From: Alcanivoracaceae bacterium
GTDB lineage: Bacteria > Pseudomonadota > Gammaproteobacteria > Pseudomonadales > Alcanivoracaceae
Reading direction: 5' to 3'
NCBI GenBank assembly: GCA_029212745.1
Contig: JARGOL010000006.1
Location: 150,582-214,581 of the forward strand
Length of the DNA: 64,000 nucleotides
Shown: one piece after another, positions 54,921 through 63,998 of the stretch
Position numbering within the stretch: position 1 is the stretch's first letter
Layout: the number at the start of each line of letters is the position of its first letter
Translations under genes and position numbers: made by a program
The notes under the pieces: generated by a model
The model's input: the letters and a program-made list of their open reading frames with translations, nothing else
Databases searched by the model: none
What the model was told of the DNA's origin: nothing

Positions 54921-56909
54921 TTAGAAGGAATACTTCACGGCCAGGGATGCATTGTTCCGGTCTTCCAGCTTGTTGCTGTAGTTGGCACCCCAGAAGGTGG
55001 TTGCCTGCATGCCGACCTCAAGATTGTTCAGGTAGACAAAGTCCAGGCCCAGGGTGGCTGCCTTTCGGCCTTCCATGAAGTTGCCACCAATCGGGGAGTT
55101 ACCACGCACGTCGTGGGCAAGACGGATGCTCGGCTGCATGGAGATGCCGGCAAAGATATTGTTGTAGTCAGCGCGCAGCACGCCACGGTAACCCCAGGCC
55201 ACACTATCAAGATAGAAAGCCGTCGGGTCATCCGGGTTCTGCAGCTGGGCTTCGCCCTCCAGCAGTGCCGCGGTGGAGTTGTGACGCAGGCGTGCGCCGG
55301 TTTCGTCGTGATCATTCAGGCCGCCGGTACGATCCACGCCGAGTTCCAACAGGGCCACCAGGCCGTCGGTTCCGAAAGTCGGACCGAAGTTGAAGATGGA
55401 TACCAGGGAACCGGTCAGGGTCTCGGCCTCGTCATAGAAGTAGAACGGCACACCTTCCTGCAGCGAGGAATCGCTGGACAGGCAGTCGCCACCCACTTCT
55501 GCACGAACACAGTGGTTGGTCACATCACCCACGGTCGGGCTGCCCAGGGAGGACAGAACGGCCAGCTGCTGGATCAGGTCATCACCGACCACGTTGATGA
55601 TCGGCTGCTCGGGACGATAGGCCAGCTCACCCGCCAGAGACATGGTGCCAATGGTGGTGTTGAAGCTGAAGCCGTACATCTCGATGTCTTCCGGGTACAC
55701 CATGAAGTAGCGGCTGTTATCGATCCGCGACGGAATGGTACCGGTACCGATCTCATCCAGCTGCGCTGCCACGACCGGCAGACGCGCGTGGGTGTTGGTG
55801 TAGAACAGGCCGAACTCGGTGCCGTTGAGCTGATCGGCGAAGTAGCGGAAACCAAGGCCGAACTGCCCGTTGTCGTCCGCTTCCTCGTCGCGCAGACGGT
55901 CTACGGTGACCTGGGTCTGCTCGTACTCGTACTCGGTGCCCTGTTCGCCGTACTTGGACAGCGTGTAGGACGCGAACGCGTCAGCAACTGCCGGCGTGTT
56001 CAGCCGCGCAGCCAGCAGACGACCATCAACAATCACGTTGTCCGCGCCCTTGCCGGGGAAAGCATCGTGGGTGGAGTAGTAGGTGCCCGTGGGCGCATCC
56101 TCGGAATTCTTCCACTCGAACTGGTAGAACGCCTCAACACTGAGGTTGAAGGTCAGGCCGTAGTTGAAGTAGACGCTGTCCAGCGGCAGCAGGGCTTCCT
56201 TGATTTCGGAGCCCGGCAGGCGCAGCGCAGCGAGATCGATATAGTTCGCCGTGTTGACACCGTTCTGGAGGAACAGGGCCTCACCCCAGCTGATCACTTG
56301 CTGGCCGACACGCACGGTGAGCGGACGATCAACAAAATCGCCGTTCCACCACACATAGGCATCGAGCATCCGCGCACGGCTGCCGGCATAACGGCGGGCA
56401 TCCTCGGTGAAGCGCTCACCGGTGCCGTTGTTTGCATGGTCTGAATAGAGCGCCCAGCGATTGATACCGTTGGGCAGGCTGGCGTTGGGGTCGGTGACCA
56501 GCAGGCCGCCGTCATGGCCGGTGTCCATGATCACGGAATCATAGTAAACCGTACCACGGGTAAACAGGCCCCAGTTGTCGCCGATATCCAGCTTCAATTC
56601 AGGCGTGATCTTGTAAACCAGGGAAGACATGCCGGTATCGAAGTTGTTGTTGGCGTCGTTCTTGTTCAGCTGCGTGGAATAACCACCCTGCGCCATCACC
56701 AACGGATCTTCATTGGCCGCCAGTTCCTGGTCCTGGCTTTCAGTACGCCACAACGCCCCGACGGAAACGGTTGTATCCAACCGACCGCGGATGTCGCCAT
56801 CACGAAACTGGAATTGTGCTGCTCCGACTGGACCGGCCATGAAGCCGGCCACCGTTACCCCAGCAACGGCGGTTGCCAGCCGAGACTTCAGCGTGCGAGT
56901 GGTAATCAT
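54921..56909 (-). CDS. DUF1302-family outer-membrane protein
   Basis: 662 residues from the ATG at 56909, with a signal peptide cleaved after VGAA. Conserved family start FQFRDGDIRGRLDTTVSVGALWR, WWNGDF...VRVGQQVISWGEALF in the middle, and a C-terminal aromatic strand ending KYSF, as for outer-membrane beta-barrels. It is the first gene of the lipid-handling cluster and its likely outer-membrane component. Family members occur with alkane, sterol and ester metabolism loci. Function is not established. Confidence 0.85.
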   Translation of the reverse strand: MITTRTLKSRLATAVAGVTVAGFMAGPVGAAQFQFRDGDIRGRLDTTVSVGALWRTESQDQELAANEDPLVMAQGGYSTQLNKNDANNNFDTGMSSLVYKITPELKLDIGDNWGLFTRGTVYYDSVIMDTGHDGGLLVTDPNASLPNGINRWALYSDHANNGTGERFTEDARRYAGSRARMLDAYVWWNGDFVDRPLTVRVGQQVISWGEALFLQNGVNTANYIDLAALRLPGSEIKEALLPLDSVYFNYGLTFNLSVEAFYQFEWKNSEDAPTGTYYSTHDAFPGKGADNVIVDGRLLAARLNTPAVADAFASYTLSKYGEQGTEYEYEQTQVTVDRLRDEEADDNGQFGLGFRYFADQLNGTEFGLFYTNTHARLPVVAAQLDEIGTGTIPSRIDNSRYFMVYPEDIEMYGFSFNTTIGTMSLAGELAYRPEQPIINVVGDDLIQQLAVLSSLGSPTVGDVTNHCVRAEVGGDCLSSDSSLQEGVPFYFYDEAETLTGSLVSIFNFGPTFGTDGLVALLELGVDRTGGLNDHDETGARLRHNSTAALLEGEAQLQNPDDPTAFYLDSVAWGYRGVLRADYNNIFAGISMQPSIRLAHDVRGNSPIGGNFMEGRKAATLGLDFVYLNNLEVGMQATTFWGANYSNKLEDRNNASLAVKYSF

Positions 56910-57106
56910 ATTGTCGCTCTCCGTGATTCGCCCGATTATTCGAGTTATCAAAACTCTTTTTATTTGCGCCTGAAAAAGGCATGGGCTTGCCAAATTCGAC
57001 GCCCAAAAGTCTTATTACCGCTTATTGAAAACCAAAATCCACCCTAACGCCATAAAAAACGGTGACTTTTCGGTCTTTGTCTACGAACTTCACACTAACG
57101 TGCCAA
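56910..57106 (-). promoter_or_regulatory. AT-rich upstream region of the DUF1302 cluster
   Basis: 197 bases, clearly richer in AT than its surroundings, containing oligo-A/T stretches around 56945-57070. It follows the pepN 3' end on the same strand. Likely promoter of the five-gene cluster; I could not choose a -35/-10 pair with confidence. Confidence 0.4.
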
Positions 57107-59719
57107 TCAGGTACCAAGAATTCTTCCTAGTACCTCGTCCAGGTTATCGGAACAGCCATCCGCCTTGATGCCGTCGAGCACGCCGCGCAGCAGCGCCTGG
57201 CGGCCGTCTTCCAGCCGCGGCAGGATCGCCGCGGCGCCCGCCACCCGGGCGGCCACCTGGGGATTGAGCTGGTCCAGCCGCGCCAGGGCCTGCCCGAATA
57301 CCTGGTAGCCGTCGCCGCTGGCTGCGTGAAACCCGGACAGATTGCGATTGACCAGGGTACCCACCACCGCCCTGACCCGGTTTGGCGATGCCCAGTCAAA
57401 ACGCGCATCCTCCAGCAGCGCCGCCGCCCGGCTGGCAGCCCCTTCGCCTGGCACAGCGGCCTGGGCCGCGAACCACTGGTCCATCACCAGGTCCTCGTCG
57501 CCCCAGCGGCTGGCCATGTCCTCGAGCATGGCCTGGGCCACAGGCAGGCCATGGAAAAGGGACAGCTTCAGTGCCATCAGCCGGTCGGTCATGTTGTCAG
57601 CACCGTGATACAGGTCGTCCAGCCAGCCGGACACGTCTGCGCCCTCCGCGGCTACAAGCCAGGTCAGCGCCGCATGGCTGAGGGCGCGCTGGCCGGCCTG
57701 GGTGGCATTGGGCGAATAGGCCTCACGCACGCGATGGTCCTTGAAGACACGTACCAGCGGCTGCGCCAGGGCAACACCAAGGGACCGTGCCAGTGCCAGG
57801 CGCGCCTCGAACAGCCGATCGGGCTGAACCGGCGTGTAGCGTTCGGCCAGGCTCTTTTCCGAGGGCAGCTCAAGCAGCAGCGCCGTGGCCGCCGGATCCT
57901 CCCCGGCCCGGGCCAGCACCTGCTCGAGCACCGGCACCAGCGGCCGGGTCACCTGGTCGGGCGCCTGGTCTTCCAGCAGTGCATCCAGTGCGCTCAGGTA
58001 CAGGCGCTGCACCGCGTCCCAGCGGCAATAGCCGTCCGTGTCATGGGCCACCAGCGCGGCCAGCTGCTCATGGCTGTAGGCATAGGACAGCTGCACCGGG
58101 GCACTGGCGTTGCGCAGCAGCGACGGTACCGGTTTCTCAGGCAGCCGGAACCGGAACACTTGCCGCGCCTGGTCAATGATCAAGACGGTCTCCCGGTCAC
58201 CCGCATCATTCAGGACCATGAGCTCACCGCTGCCATCGATTAGCGCCAGCGCCAGCGGGATCATCACCGGCGCCTTCTCTGGCTGCCCCGGGGTCGCCGG
58301 CGTCTTCTGCGACACCTCGAGCACATACTCCCCGTTCTCATACCGGTCCGTGACCGTCAACTGCGGCGTGCCAGCCTGGTGGTACCAGCGCCGGAACACC
58401 GACATGTCCATGCCGGCCTGCTCCTCGACGCAGTCGACGAAGTCGTCGCAGGTCGCCGCCTGGCCGTCGAAACGGTCGAAATACTGATCTGTGGCACGGC
58501 GAAATGCCCTGGGGCCGAGCAGATTGGCCTGCATGCGCACCAGCTCGGCGCCCTTCTCGTAGATGGTGACGGTGTAGAAATTATCGATCTTCTGGTACTG
58601 GTCCGGCCGCACCGGGTGCGCCATTGGCCCGGCGTCCTCGGCGAACTGGATGGTACGCAGCATGTCCACGTCCTCGACGCGCTTCACGGCCCTGGAATTC
58701 ATGTCGGCCGAGAACTCCTGGTCCCGATACACAGTAAAGCCTTCCTTGAGGCTGAGCTGGAACCAGTCGCGACAGGTGACCCGGTTGCCCGACCAGTTAT
58801 GAAAGTATTCATGGGCGACCACGGATTCGACACGCTGGTAGCCCAGGTCGGTGGTGGTATCCGGATGCGCCAGCACGCAGGAGGTGTTGAAGATGTTCAG
58901 GCCCTTGTTTTCCATGGCCCCCATATTGAAGTGACTGACCGCCACAATCATGTAGATGTCCAGGTCATATTCCCGGCCATACACGCGCTCATCCCAGTCC
59001 ATGGCGTGCTTGAGGGAGTCCATTGCATGGCCCAGCTTGTCCAGGTCGCGGCCCTCGGCATACAGGCGCAGGGTGACCGTGCGGTCTGAGCAGGTGACGT
59101 ACTCGTCCTCGATGAAGGCCAGGTCACCGGCCACCAGCGCGAACAGGTAGCACGGTTTGGCAAAGGGGTCCTCCCAGGTAACCCAGTGACGGTCTCCGTC
59201 CTCGCCTTCAGCCACCTTGTTGCCGTTGGAGAGCAACACCGGATAGCGGGCACGGTCAGCGCGCACGGTTGTGGTGAAACGGCTGAGAACGTCCGGGCGG
59301 TCCGGGAAAAACGTGATGTGGCGGAAGCCTTCCGCCTCACACTGGGTGCAATACATGCCGCGGGACACATACAGCCCTTCCAGCGCCGTGTTGGCCTCCG
59401 GCTGGATAGTGACCGTCACGGACAGGGTGAAGGCTTCCGGTACGTCCCGAATCGTCAGACTGCTGGCATCGTGGCTGTATCTTTCCGGGGACAGGGACGC
59501 GCCGTCCAGGGCGATGGCGTCCAGTTGCAGGCCTTCGCCGTCAAGCACGCAATCCGCCGGCGCATCGTCACGGGCCGGATTGCGACGCATGGCCAGCTGC
59601 GAGCGCACCACCGTACCGCCGGGATGTATGTCCACGTCCAGTGACACGGTGTCGACAAGAAATGCCGGCGGCTTGTACTCCGCCAGGTAAATGGTGCGGG
59701 CCGGTGTGCCGTCACGCAT
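57107..59719 (-). CDS. pepN: Aminopeptidase N
   Basis: 870-residue M1-family zinc aminopeptidase releasing N-terminal residues from peptides in the cytosol. The GAMENKGLN substrate-binding motif and the zinc site VVAHEYFHNWSGN followed by LKEGFTVYRDQEF are intact. E. coli-type four-domain length. The start ATG overlaps the DUF1315 stop by 8 bases. Last gene of the minus-strand operon beginning at 63.5 kb. Confidence 0.96.
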   Translation of the reverse strand: MRDGTPARTIYLAEYKPPAFLVDTVSLDVDIHPGGTVVRSQLAMRRNPARDDAPADCVLDGEGLQLDAIALDGASLSPERYSHDASSLTIRDVPEAFTLSVTVTIQPEANTALEGLYVSRGMYCTQCEAEGFRHITFFPDRPDVLSRFTTTVRADRARYPVLLSNGNKVAEGEDGDRHWVTWEDPFAKPCYLFALVAGDLAFIEDEYVTCSDRTVTLRLYAEGRDLDKLGHAMDSLKHAMDWDERVYGREYDLDIYMIVAVSHFNMGAMENKGLNIFNTSCVLAHPDTTTDLGYQRVESVVAHEYFHNWSGNRVTCRDWFQLSLKEGFTVYRDQEFSADMNSRAVKRVEDVDMLRTIQFAEDAGPMAHPVRPDQYQKIDNFYTVTIYEKGAELVRMQANLLGPRAFRRATDQYFDRFDGQAATCDDFVDCVEEQAGMDMSVFRRWYHQAGTPQLTVTDRYENGEYVLEVSQKTPATPGQPEKAPVMIPLALALIDGSGELMVLNDAGDRETVLIIDQARQVFRFRLPEKPVPSLLRNASAPVQLSYAYSHEQLAALVAHDTDGYCRWDAVQRLYLSALDALLEDQAPDQVTRPLVPVLEQVLARAGEDPAATALLLELPSEKSLAERYTPVQPDRLFEARLALARSLGVALAQPLVRVFKDHRVREAYSPNATQAGQRALSHAALTWLVAAEGADVSGWLDDLYHGADNMTDRLMALKLSLFHGLPVAQAMLEDMASRWGDEDLVMDQWFAAQAAVPGEGAASRAAALLEDARFDWASPNRVRAVVGTLVNRNLSGFHAASGDGYQVFGQALARLDQLNPQVAARVAGAAAILPRLEDGRQALLRGVLDGIKADGCSDNLDEVLGRILGT

Positions 59720-60008
59720 CCGGGTCTCCTTCTGGAATTCCTTTAAGTGTTACGACCTGCTCATCCGGGGCATCGGCACAGTCGTTTTTCGGCATGTATC
59801 CGGTGCGCTCCTGCTCCGGCAGGTTCTTCGCCTCCCAGGCAATCACCGCCTGCATGCAGGTTTCTCTCTGCTCGGGCGTGACCCGGCGGCCGTCTGGCCA
59901 GCGACCCAGCTCCACTGCCCGCTTCATGTTGCTGTAGATTTCCGGGGTCAGCTGCCCGATCACACTGTCAAAATCACTCAATGTGGGGTCCTCCCTGTTT
60001 GCACTCAC
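59712..60008 (-). CDS. DUF1315-family (YeaC-like) protein
   Basis: 98-residue acidic cytosolic protein with the family core YSNMKRAVELGRWPDGRRVT followed by EQRETCMQAVIAWE. Function unknown. A GTG start overlaps the nadK stop as GTGA and its own stop overlaps pepN, so the three are translationally coupled. Confidence 0.88.
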   Translation of the reverse strand: MSANREDPTLSDFDSVIGQLTPEIYSNMKRAVELGRWPDGRRVTPEQRETCMQAVIAWEAKNLPEQERTGYMPKNDCADAPDEQVVTLKGIPEGDPDA

Positions 60009-60892
60009 GCTTCACCCGGACGGCTGCTCCAACCCAGCTTCGAGCGGCAGGCTTCGTAGAAATCATGCCCGGGCGGATGCAGCAGTTTCAGACGGTACGG
60101 TTTCTTGCGCACATAAATGACATCATCGAGCTGCAGTCGCACACCTTCCTGGCCGTCACAGCTTACCAATGGCTGCAGCTTCGTCGTTGTGACGTGAATT
60201 TTGAGTTCACTGTTGCCATCCACCACCAGCGGGCGACTGGTGAGGGTGTGGGGATTCAGGGGCACCAGCACCATGGCGTCCATCTTCGGATGCATGATCG
60301 GCCCACCCCCGGAAAGCGCATAGGCCGTGGACCCCGTGGGCGTAGAAACGATCAACCCGTCGGAACGCTGGGTGTAGACATAGTTGCCGTCAATGAACAG
60401 CTCGAACTCGATCATGTGAACACTGTCACCAGACAACAGGACGATGTCATTCAGGGCGCTGCCGCGGCCCGCAGAATTCTTGCCACGCCGGACTTCCATT
60501 TCCAGCAGGAAACGCTGCTCAATGGTGTAGTCGCCTGAAAGCACCTGGGCCACACGGGTTTCTATTTCGGAAGGCAGGATGTCAGTAAGAAAACCCAGTC
60601 GCCCGCGGTTGATGCCCAGCACCGGGACATCATAGCGGGCCAGGTCCCGGGCAGCCCCGAGCAGGCAACCATCACCACCAACGACAATAACCAGGTCGCA
60701 GGATTCACCCAGCTGCGTCCGGCTGCCCGCCTGCAGGCCCGGCTCCGGCAGCGCGGCGGCCAGCTCTTCATCAAGAATGACGGTGCAATCACGGCCCTCG
60801 AGGAAATGGACCAGCTGGCGCAGTGAGTACAGCGCCTGCTCACTCTCGGACTTGGCAATCAGGCCGATATTTCGAAACACTTCACGCGGCAA
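60005..60892 (-). CDS. nadK: NAD kinase
   Basis: Phosphorylates NAD+ to NADP+. 295 residues with the GGDG catalytic motif (VVGGDGCLLGAAR), GINRGRLGFLTD and the SDGLIVSTPTGSTAYALSGGG loop. No ATG lies near the expected start: TTG at 60892 is chosen because GGAG sits six bases before it and it leaves the usual short lead into FRNIGLIAK. A TTG at 60943 would add 17 residues; a GTG at 60880 would remove four. Confidence 0.95.
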   Translation of the reverse strand: MPREVFRNIGLIAKSESEQALYSLRQLVHFLEGRDCTVILDEELAAALPEPGLQAGSRTQLGESCDLVIVVGGDGCLLGAARDLARYDVPVLGINRGRLGFLTDILPSEIETRVAQVLSGDYTIEQRFLLEMEVRRGKNSAGRGSALNDIVLLSGDSVHMIEFELFIDGNYVYTQRSDGLIVSTPTGSTAYALSGGGPIMHPKMDAMVLVPLNPHTLTSRPLVVDGNSELKIHVTTTKLQPLVSCDGQEGVRLQLDDVIYVRKKPYRLKLLHPPGHDFYEACRSKLGWSSRPGEA

Positions 60893-60970
60893 GGTACTCT
60901 CCAGGACTTGAACATGCGATGCAAAGCATGAGGCCTGAGACAAATCCCGGCAAGCGCACCGGGTGACGGG

Positions 60971-62044
60971 CTAGTCTGCCAGCGCCTCACGCATGGCATC
61001 CGCGTGCTCGTTGAGGCCTCCCTCGAGCACGTACACATCCAGACCGGCATTGCCGAGCAGGAAGGCCGCAGATGCCGACCGCCTGCTGGTGTCACATACC
61101 GCCACATAGGTACGTGATGTGTCGAGCAGGCGGGACTTGAGTCGCAGTACATTCAGCGGCATGTTCAGCGCGCCTCGCAGGTGTACCTGCTCGAATTCAT
61201 CCGGCGTCCGGACATCCAGCCAGCGGCCACCGTCAGCGACCAGCTTCTGTGCCTCTTCAAGCCCCACCGTGCGAACGCTGGGCTCGCGCAGCAATTCATC
61301 GAAGTCCTTGCGATCCAGGCGCATGAGAACGCCGTCGGTGGCCATGGTTACGGTGGCATTTCGCGGCTTGCCAGACAGCAGCGCATCTTCGCCAAACCAC
61401 TGACCCTGTTCGAGAATCGCCACTGGCATGGCTTCCGTGGCGCCTTCGGCCTTGACCAGCACTTCGCACATGCCGTCCTTGATGATGTAACAGCAATCCG
61501 CGTCATCGCCCTGGTTGATGACCACGTCCCCGGCCTTGAGGCGCATCAGCTTGAGGCGCCGGAAAATCTCGAGAATATTGCCTGGCGGCACCCGGTAGAA
61601 AAGGCGTGACTTGAGCAACCGGATCATCCAGTGGCGATCATCCTGGTAGGCCGCATTGGAGTTGATGTCGAGGATGACGTAGCCGGCCGACTGGTCCCAG
61701 GCAAGAATCTGGTCGAGTACAGCGCTGTCGAAACAGAGCACTGCCACTTCATCGAGGGCAACCGCCCGGGTTCGGCGTGGCTGCCCGGGATCCAGCGGAT
61801 GCCACGACTCGATGTCTCCCGCACCCACCTGTTCCAGATGGCCGCTGCCGTCATCCAGCTGCACATTTCCCTTGAGCAGGTAAATGGTCCAGCCGTCCCG
61901 GTCACCCCGTTCAAACAGGACATCACCGGCCGCGTAGTGGCGTATCTCCTGCACATCCAGCAGCCGGTCAAGCTGCTCTCCGGTCAACGCGTTCACCGGG
62001 ACAAATGTCTGCAACAGACTTTTATCGATGGAACCCTGCCCCAT
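60971..62044 (-). CDS. Double cNMP-binding domain and rhodanese fusion protein
   Basis: 357 residues in three parts: a first cyclic-nucleotide-type beta roll (about 15-125), a second, better conserved one (about 150-255, with AGDVVINQGDDADCCYIIKDG and the cassette GEDALLSGKPRNATV), and a C-terminal rhodanese domain (about 265-357) with WLDVRTPDEF and the active-site loop around C317 (CDTSRR). The complete loop suggests a working sulfurtransferase or persulfide site under nucleotide control. No membrane helix. Located between the coiled-coil gene and nadK. Function unknown. Confidence 0.82.
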   Translation of the reverse strand: MGQGSIDKSLLQTFVPVNALTGEQLDRLLDVQEIRHYAAGDVLFERGDRDGWTIYLLKGNVQLDDGSGHLEQVGAGDIESWHPLDPGQPRRTRAVALDEVAVLCFDSAVLDQILAWDQSAGYVILDINSNAAYQDDRHWMIRLLKSRLFYRVPPGNILEIFRRLKLMRLKAGDVVINQGDDADCCYIIKDGMCEVLVKAEGATEAMPVAILEQGQWFGEDALLSGKPRNATVTMATDGVLMRLDRKDFDELLREPSVRTVGLEEAQKLVADGGRWLDVRTPDEFEQVHLRGALNMPLNVLRLKSRLLDTSRTYVAVCDTSRRSASAAFLLGNAGLDVYVLEGGLNEHADAMREALAD

Positions 62045-62136
62045 TTCCCTTCTCCGACATCAAACGGTAATGCCTGCCCCTCCGGCAGCCAAACCACTGC
62101 AAATAAAGCACCAACTTCTCCGGTCGGCGGCCTGCT

Positions 62137-63525
62137 TCAGCGAAACTTGAGCACATTATCAATGGCCGTGTCTGAACGACAGTACTGGCACCGGTTCTGG
62201 TTGCGGTCAGACACACCGGGCTTGAACTGGTTCGGCACATCAACCCGAATGACCCGCTTGCCACAGGCCTTCCCGTCGCCGGTATCCACCTGGCAAACCG
62301 GGTTCTCATAATGCGCCAGCCAGGCACGGTAATGATCTTCTGTTACCAGACATTTGCGAGCGGCAAAGGCGATCGGGTTCTGCATGTAATCAGAAATTTC
62401 ACTGGCATTAATGGAGATATGCCCGGCACCCGGGTGGAATGCGATGAAGTTCAAACCCAGGCTCTGCAGCTTTTCCAGCAGCTTCTCGGCGCCCGTGTTC
62501 GCCATCTTGATGGAGTCGCGCTTGGCCTCGGCAAGTTCGCCTTCCAGGGCCCCCATTTTTTCTTCGCGATCCAGCACTTCCATTTCCTTGGCGTGCAGCT
62601 CCTCGGACAACCGGGCACGCTCTTCTTCCAGGCGCTGCTCAAGGGCAACCTTGTACTGTTCCGTCAACAGTTCAATTTCACTGCTGTTGTCGGTATGGCT
62701 CATGGCCTGCTCTTCAAGGCTGTGATTGAGCTGGGAAACCTGCTCCTTGAGTGAGCTTGCCTGTTCCTTGAGTGCCGAATTCTGGGACTTCAATGTCTTG
62801 AACTGCATCAGCACCTTTTCCAGCTGCGTGCTGAGGATTTCTTCTTTCTGCTGGTGGGCATAGCGCAACTGCGCCACTTCTTCCTTGTGCTTGTTCTCCA
62901 TGGTCTGAACACGCAGCCGGAGCTCCTTGATCATCCGCGCCAGACGCTTGCGTTCTTCGTCATCCTGGGGCGCTTCTGGTGCCACCACCGGAATGTCTGC
63001 CGGGGGCTGGGCCTCAGGTGCGGCGGGCGCCGGCTGCGCCGGATTGTGCTGGACCGGCGCTGAGCCGCCACCGCCGGTTTCCACATAAAGGCCGATGCGG
63101 CTTCCGCGTTCCTGGATCGCGTCACGCATGAACACGAAATCATTGGCCCCGGGTTTCATGGTCGGGTCCCACAACTGGTCCTGGTGCCAGGCCACCGGGC
63201 ACTGGCTCTTGCATGCCAGCCGGATCGGCCCTGCCCCCATGTCGGGACCGGGCGCCGCGTGCTCGGCCAGGTGACGCAACGGCACGTTCCAGGTGTGGTC
63301 CGCCATGCCTGACTCATCAAACTCGATCAGGAACAGCACGGCCGCAACGACCTTCAGGTCGCCATTGACCAGGCAGTAAGCCCCCCTCATCTGCTTGTCG
63401 GCATACTCCGGCACGCCCACCATACCATCCAGGATGGCCTCGAAATCCGAGTAGAGCATGATCTTCTGAACGCCCGACTCGCCATAAAAAACAATGGCTT
63501 CGGACGTAACGGATGATGCAGTCAT
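62137..63525 (-). CDS. Coiled-coil protein with C-terminal cysteine pairs, function unknown
   Basis: 462 residues from the ATG at 63525; the open frame extends to 63612. Three parts: an N-terminal folded domain (about 1-160, IVFYGESGVQKIMLYSDFEA) unlike any I can name, a Pro/Ala/Gly linker (about 163-200), a long Glu/Lys/Gln-rich coiled coil (about 195-345), then a globular C-terminus with CQVDTGDGKACGKR and RCQYC, a spacing that could bind one zinc ion. No signal peptide. First gene of the operon ending in pepN. I do not recognise a function. Confidence 0.75.
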   Translation of the reverse strand: MTASSVTSEAIVFYGESGVQKIMLYSDFEAILDGMVGVPEYADKQMRGAYCLVNGDLKVVAAVLFLIEFDESGMADHTWNVPLRHLAEHAAPGPDMGAGPIRLACKSQCPVAWHQDQLWDPTMKPGANDFVFMRDAIQERGSRIGLYVETGGGGSAPVQHNPAQPAPAAPEAQPPADIPVVAPEAPQDDEERKRLARMIKELRLRVQTMENKHKEEVAQLRYAHQQKEEILSTQLEKVLMQFKTLKSQNSALKEQASSLKEQVSQLNHSLEEQAMSHTDNSSEIELLTEQYKVALEQRLEEERARLSEELHAKEMEVLDREEKMGALEGELAEAKRDSIKMANTGAEKLLEKLQSLGLNFIAFHPGAGHISINASEISDYMQNPIAFAARKCLVTEDHYRAWLAHYENPVCQVDTGDGKACGKRVIRVDVPNQFKPGVSDRNQNRCQYCRSDTAIDNVLKFR

Positions 63526-63809
63526 AGTAAATCCCTGTTTGAAACAGGCGCCTGCACAGCAGTCGCCCCAACCCTGGCCCCGGGTTCTGACCCGCAAAGA
63601 AACATGACACAAAATGTCAGGTTATTACCGATTATAGTCAAGAGTGATTCGGGAAAAGTGACCGATTCAGCATTGCCAGCCGAAACACGTGTGGCCGGCA
63701 AACAAAGCGGTTACCCATGCGGAACGCCAGCAAGGGCGACGTGAGGGCAAACAGGAGCAGGAAACGGGAGAGGTAGAAAAAGGCAGGGAAAGGTAAAGCC
63801 AGGCGGGGA
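63526..63809. other. Intergenic region upstream of the coiled-coil gene
   Basis: 284 bases without a convincing gene. AT-richer around 63600-63660 (TATAGTC-type sequence), where the operon promoter probably lies. No clear operator or repeat noticed. Confidence 0.45.
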
Positions 63810-63998
63810 TTACAGCTCGAAGCCGTCGTCCTCACCCAGCTCGTCGTCATCAAGACTTTCTTCCAGGCTCTCGAACCAGAGCCGGTCGTCCAGTCGTTCT
63901 TCTATGATTTCATACCTTGCTTTTCTCCTTGCAACAAAAAAATACCGGGCAAGTATGCCCGGTCTTCTGTGACAAGCGCATGAAACCAAGGTTAACAC
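63810..63998 (-). CDS. Possible small acidic protein, start unresolved
   Basis: The last 30 codons before the TAA read like a real protein end: basic RRKARYEIIEERL followed by a strongly acidic tail ending DDDELGEDDGFEL. The only in-frame starts visible are GTG 63998 and the TTG just after it, and the frame passes through the terminator hairpin at 63936-63967. An AAGGAG precedes an out-of-frame ATG that stops after three codons. It may extend past the window edge, use an unusual start, or not be translated. Confidence 0.4.
   Translation of the reverse strand: MLTLVSCACHRRPGILARYFFVARRKARYEIIEERLDDRLWFESLEESLDDDELGEDDGFEL
63936..63967 (-). terminator. Rho-independent terminator at the window edge
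   Basis: Minus strand: ACCGGGC arm, 5-base loop around ATACT, GCCCGGT arm, then A and seven T residues. It should end a minus-strand transcript coming from beyond the right edge. Confidence 0.8.

Noticed and set aside
56969..57010. Possible sigma-54 promoter (TGGCAA...TGCC) before the DUF1302 gene
   Set aside because: The GG to GC spacing is one base short of the required 10, and the -12 element is poor.
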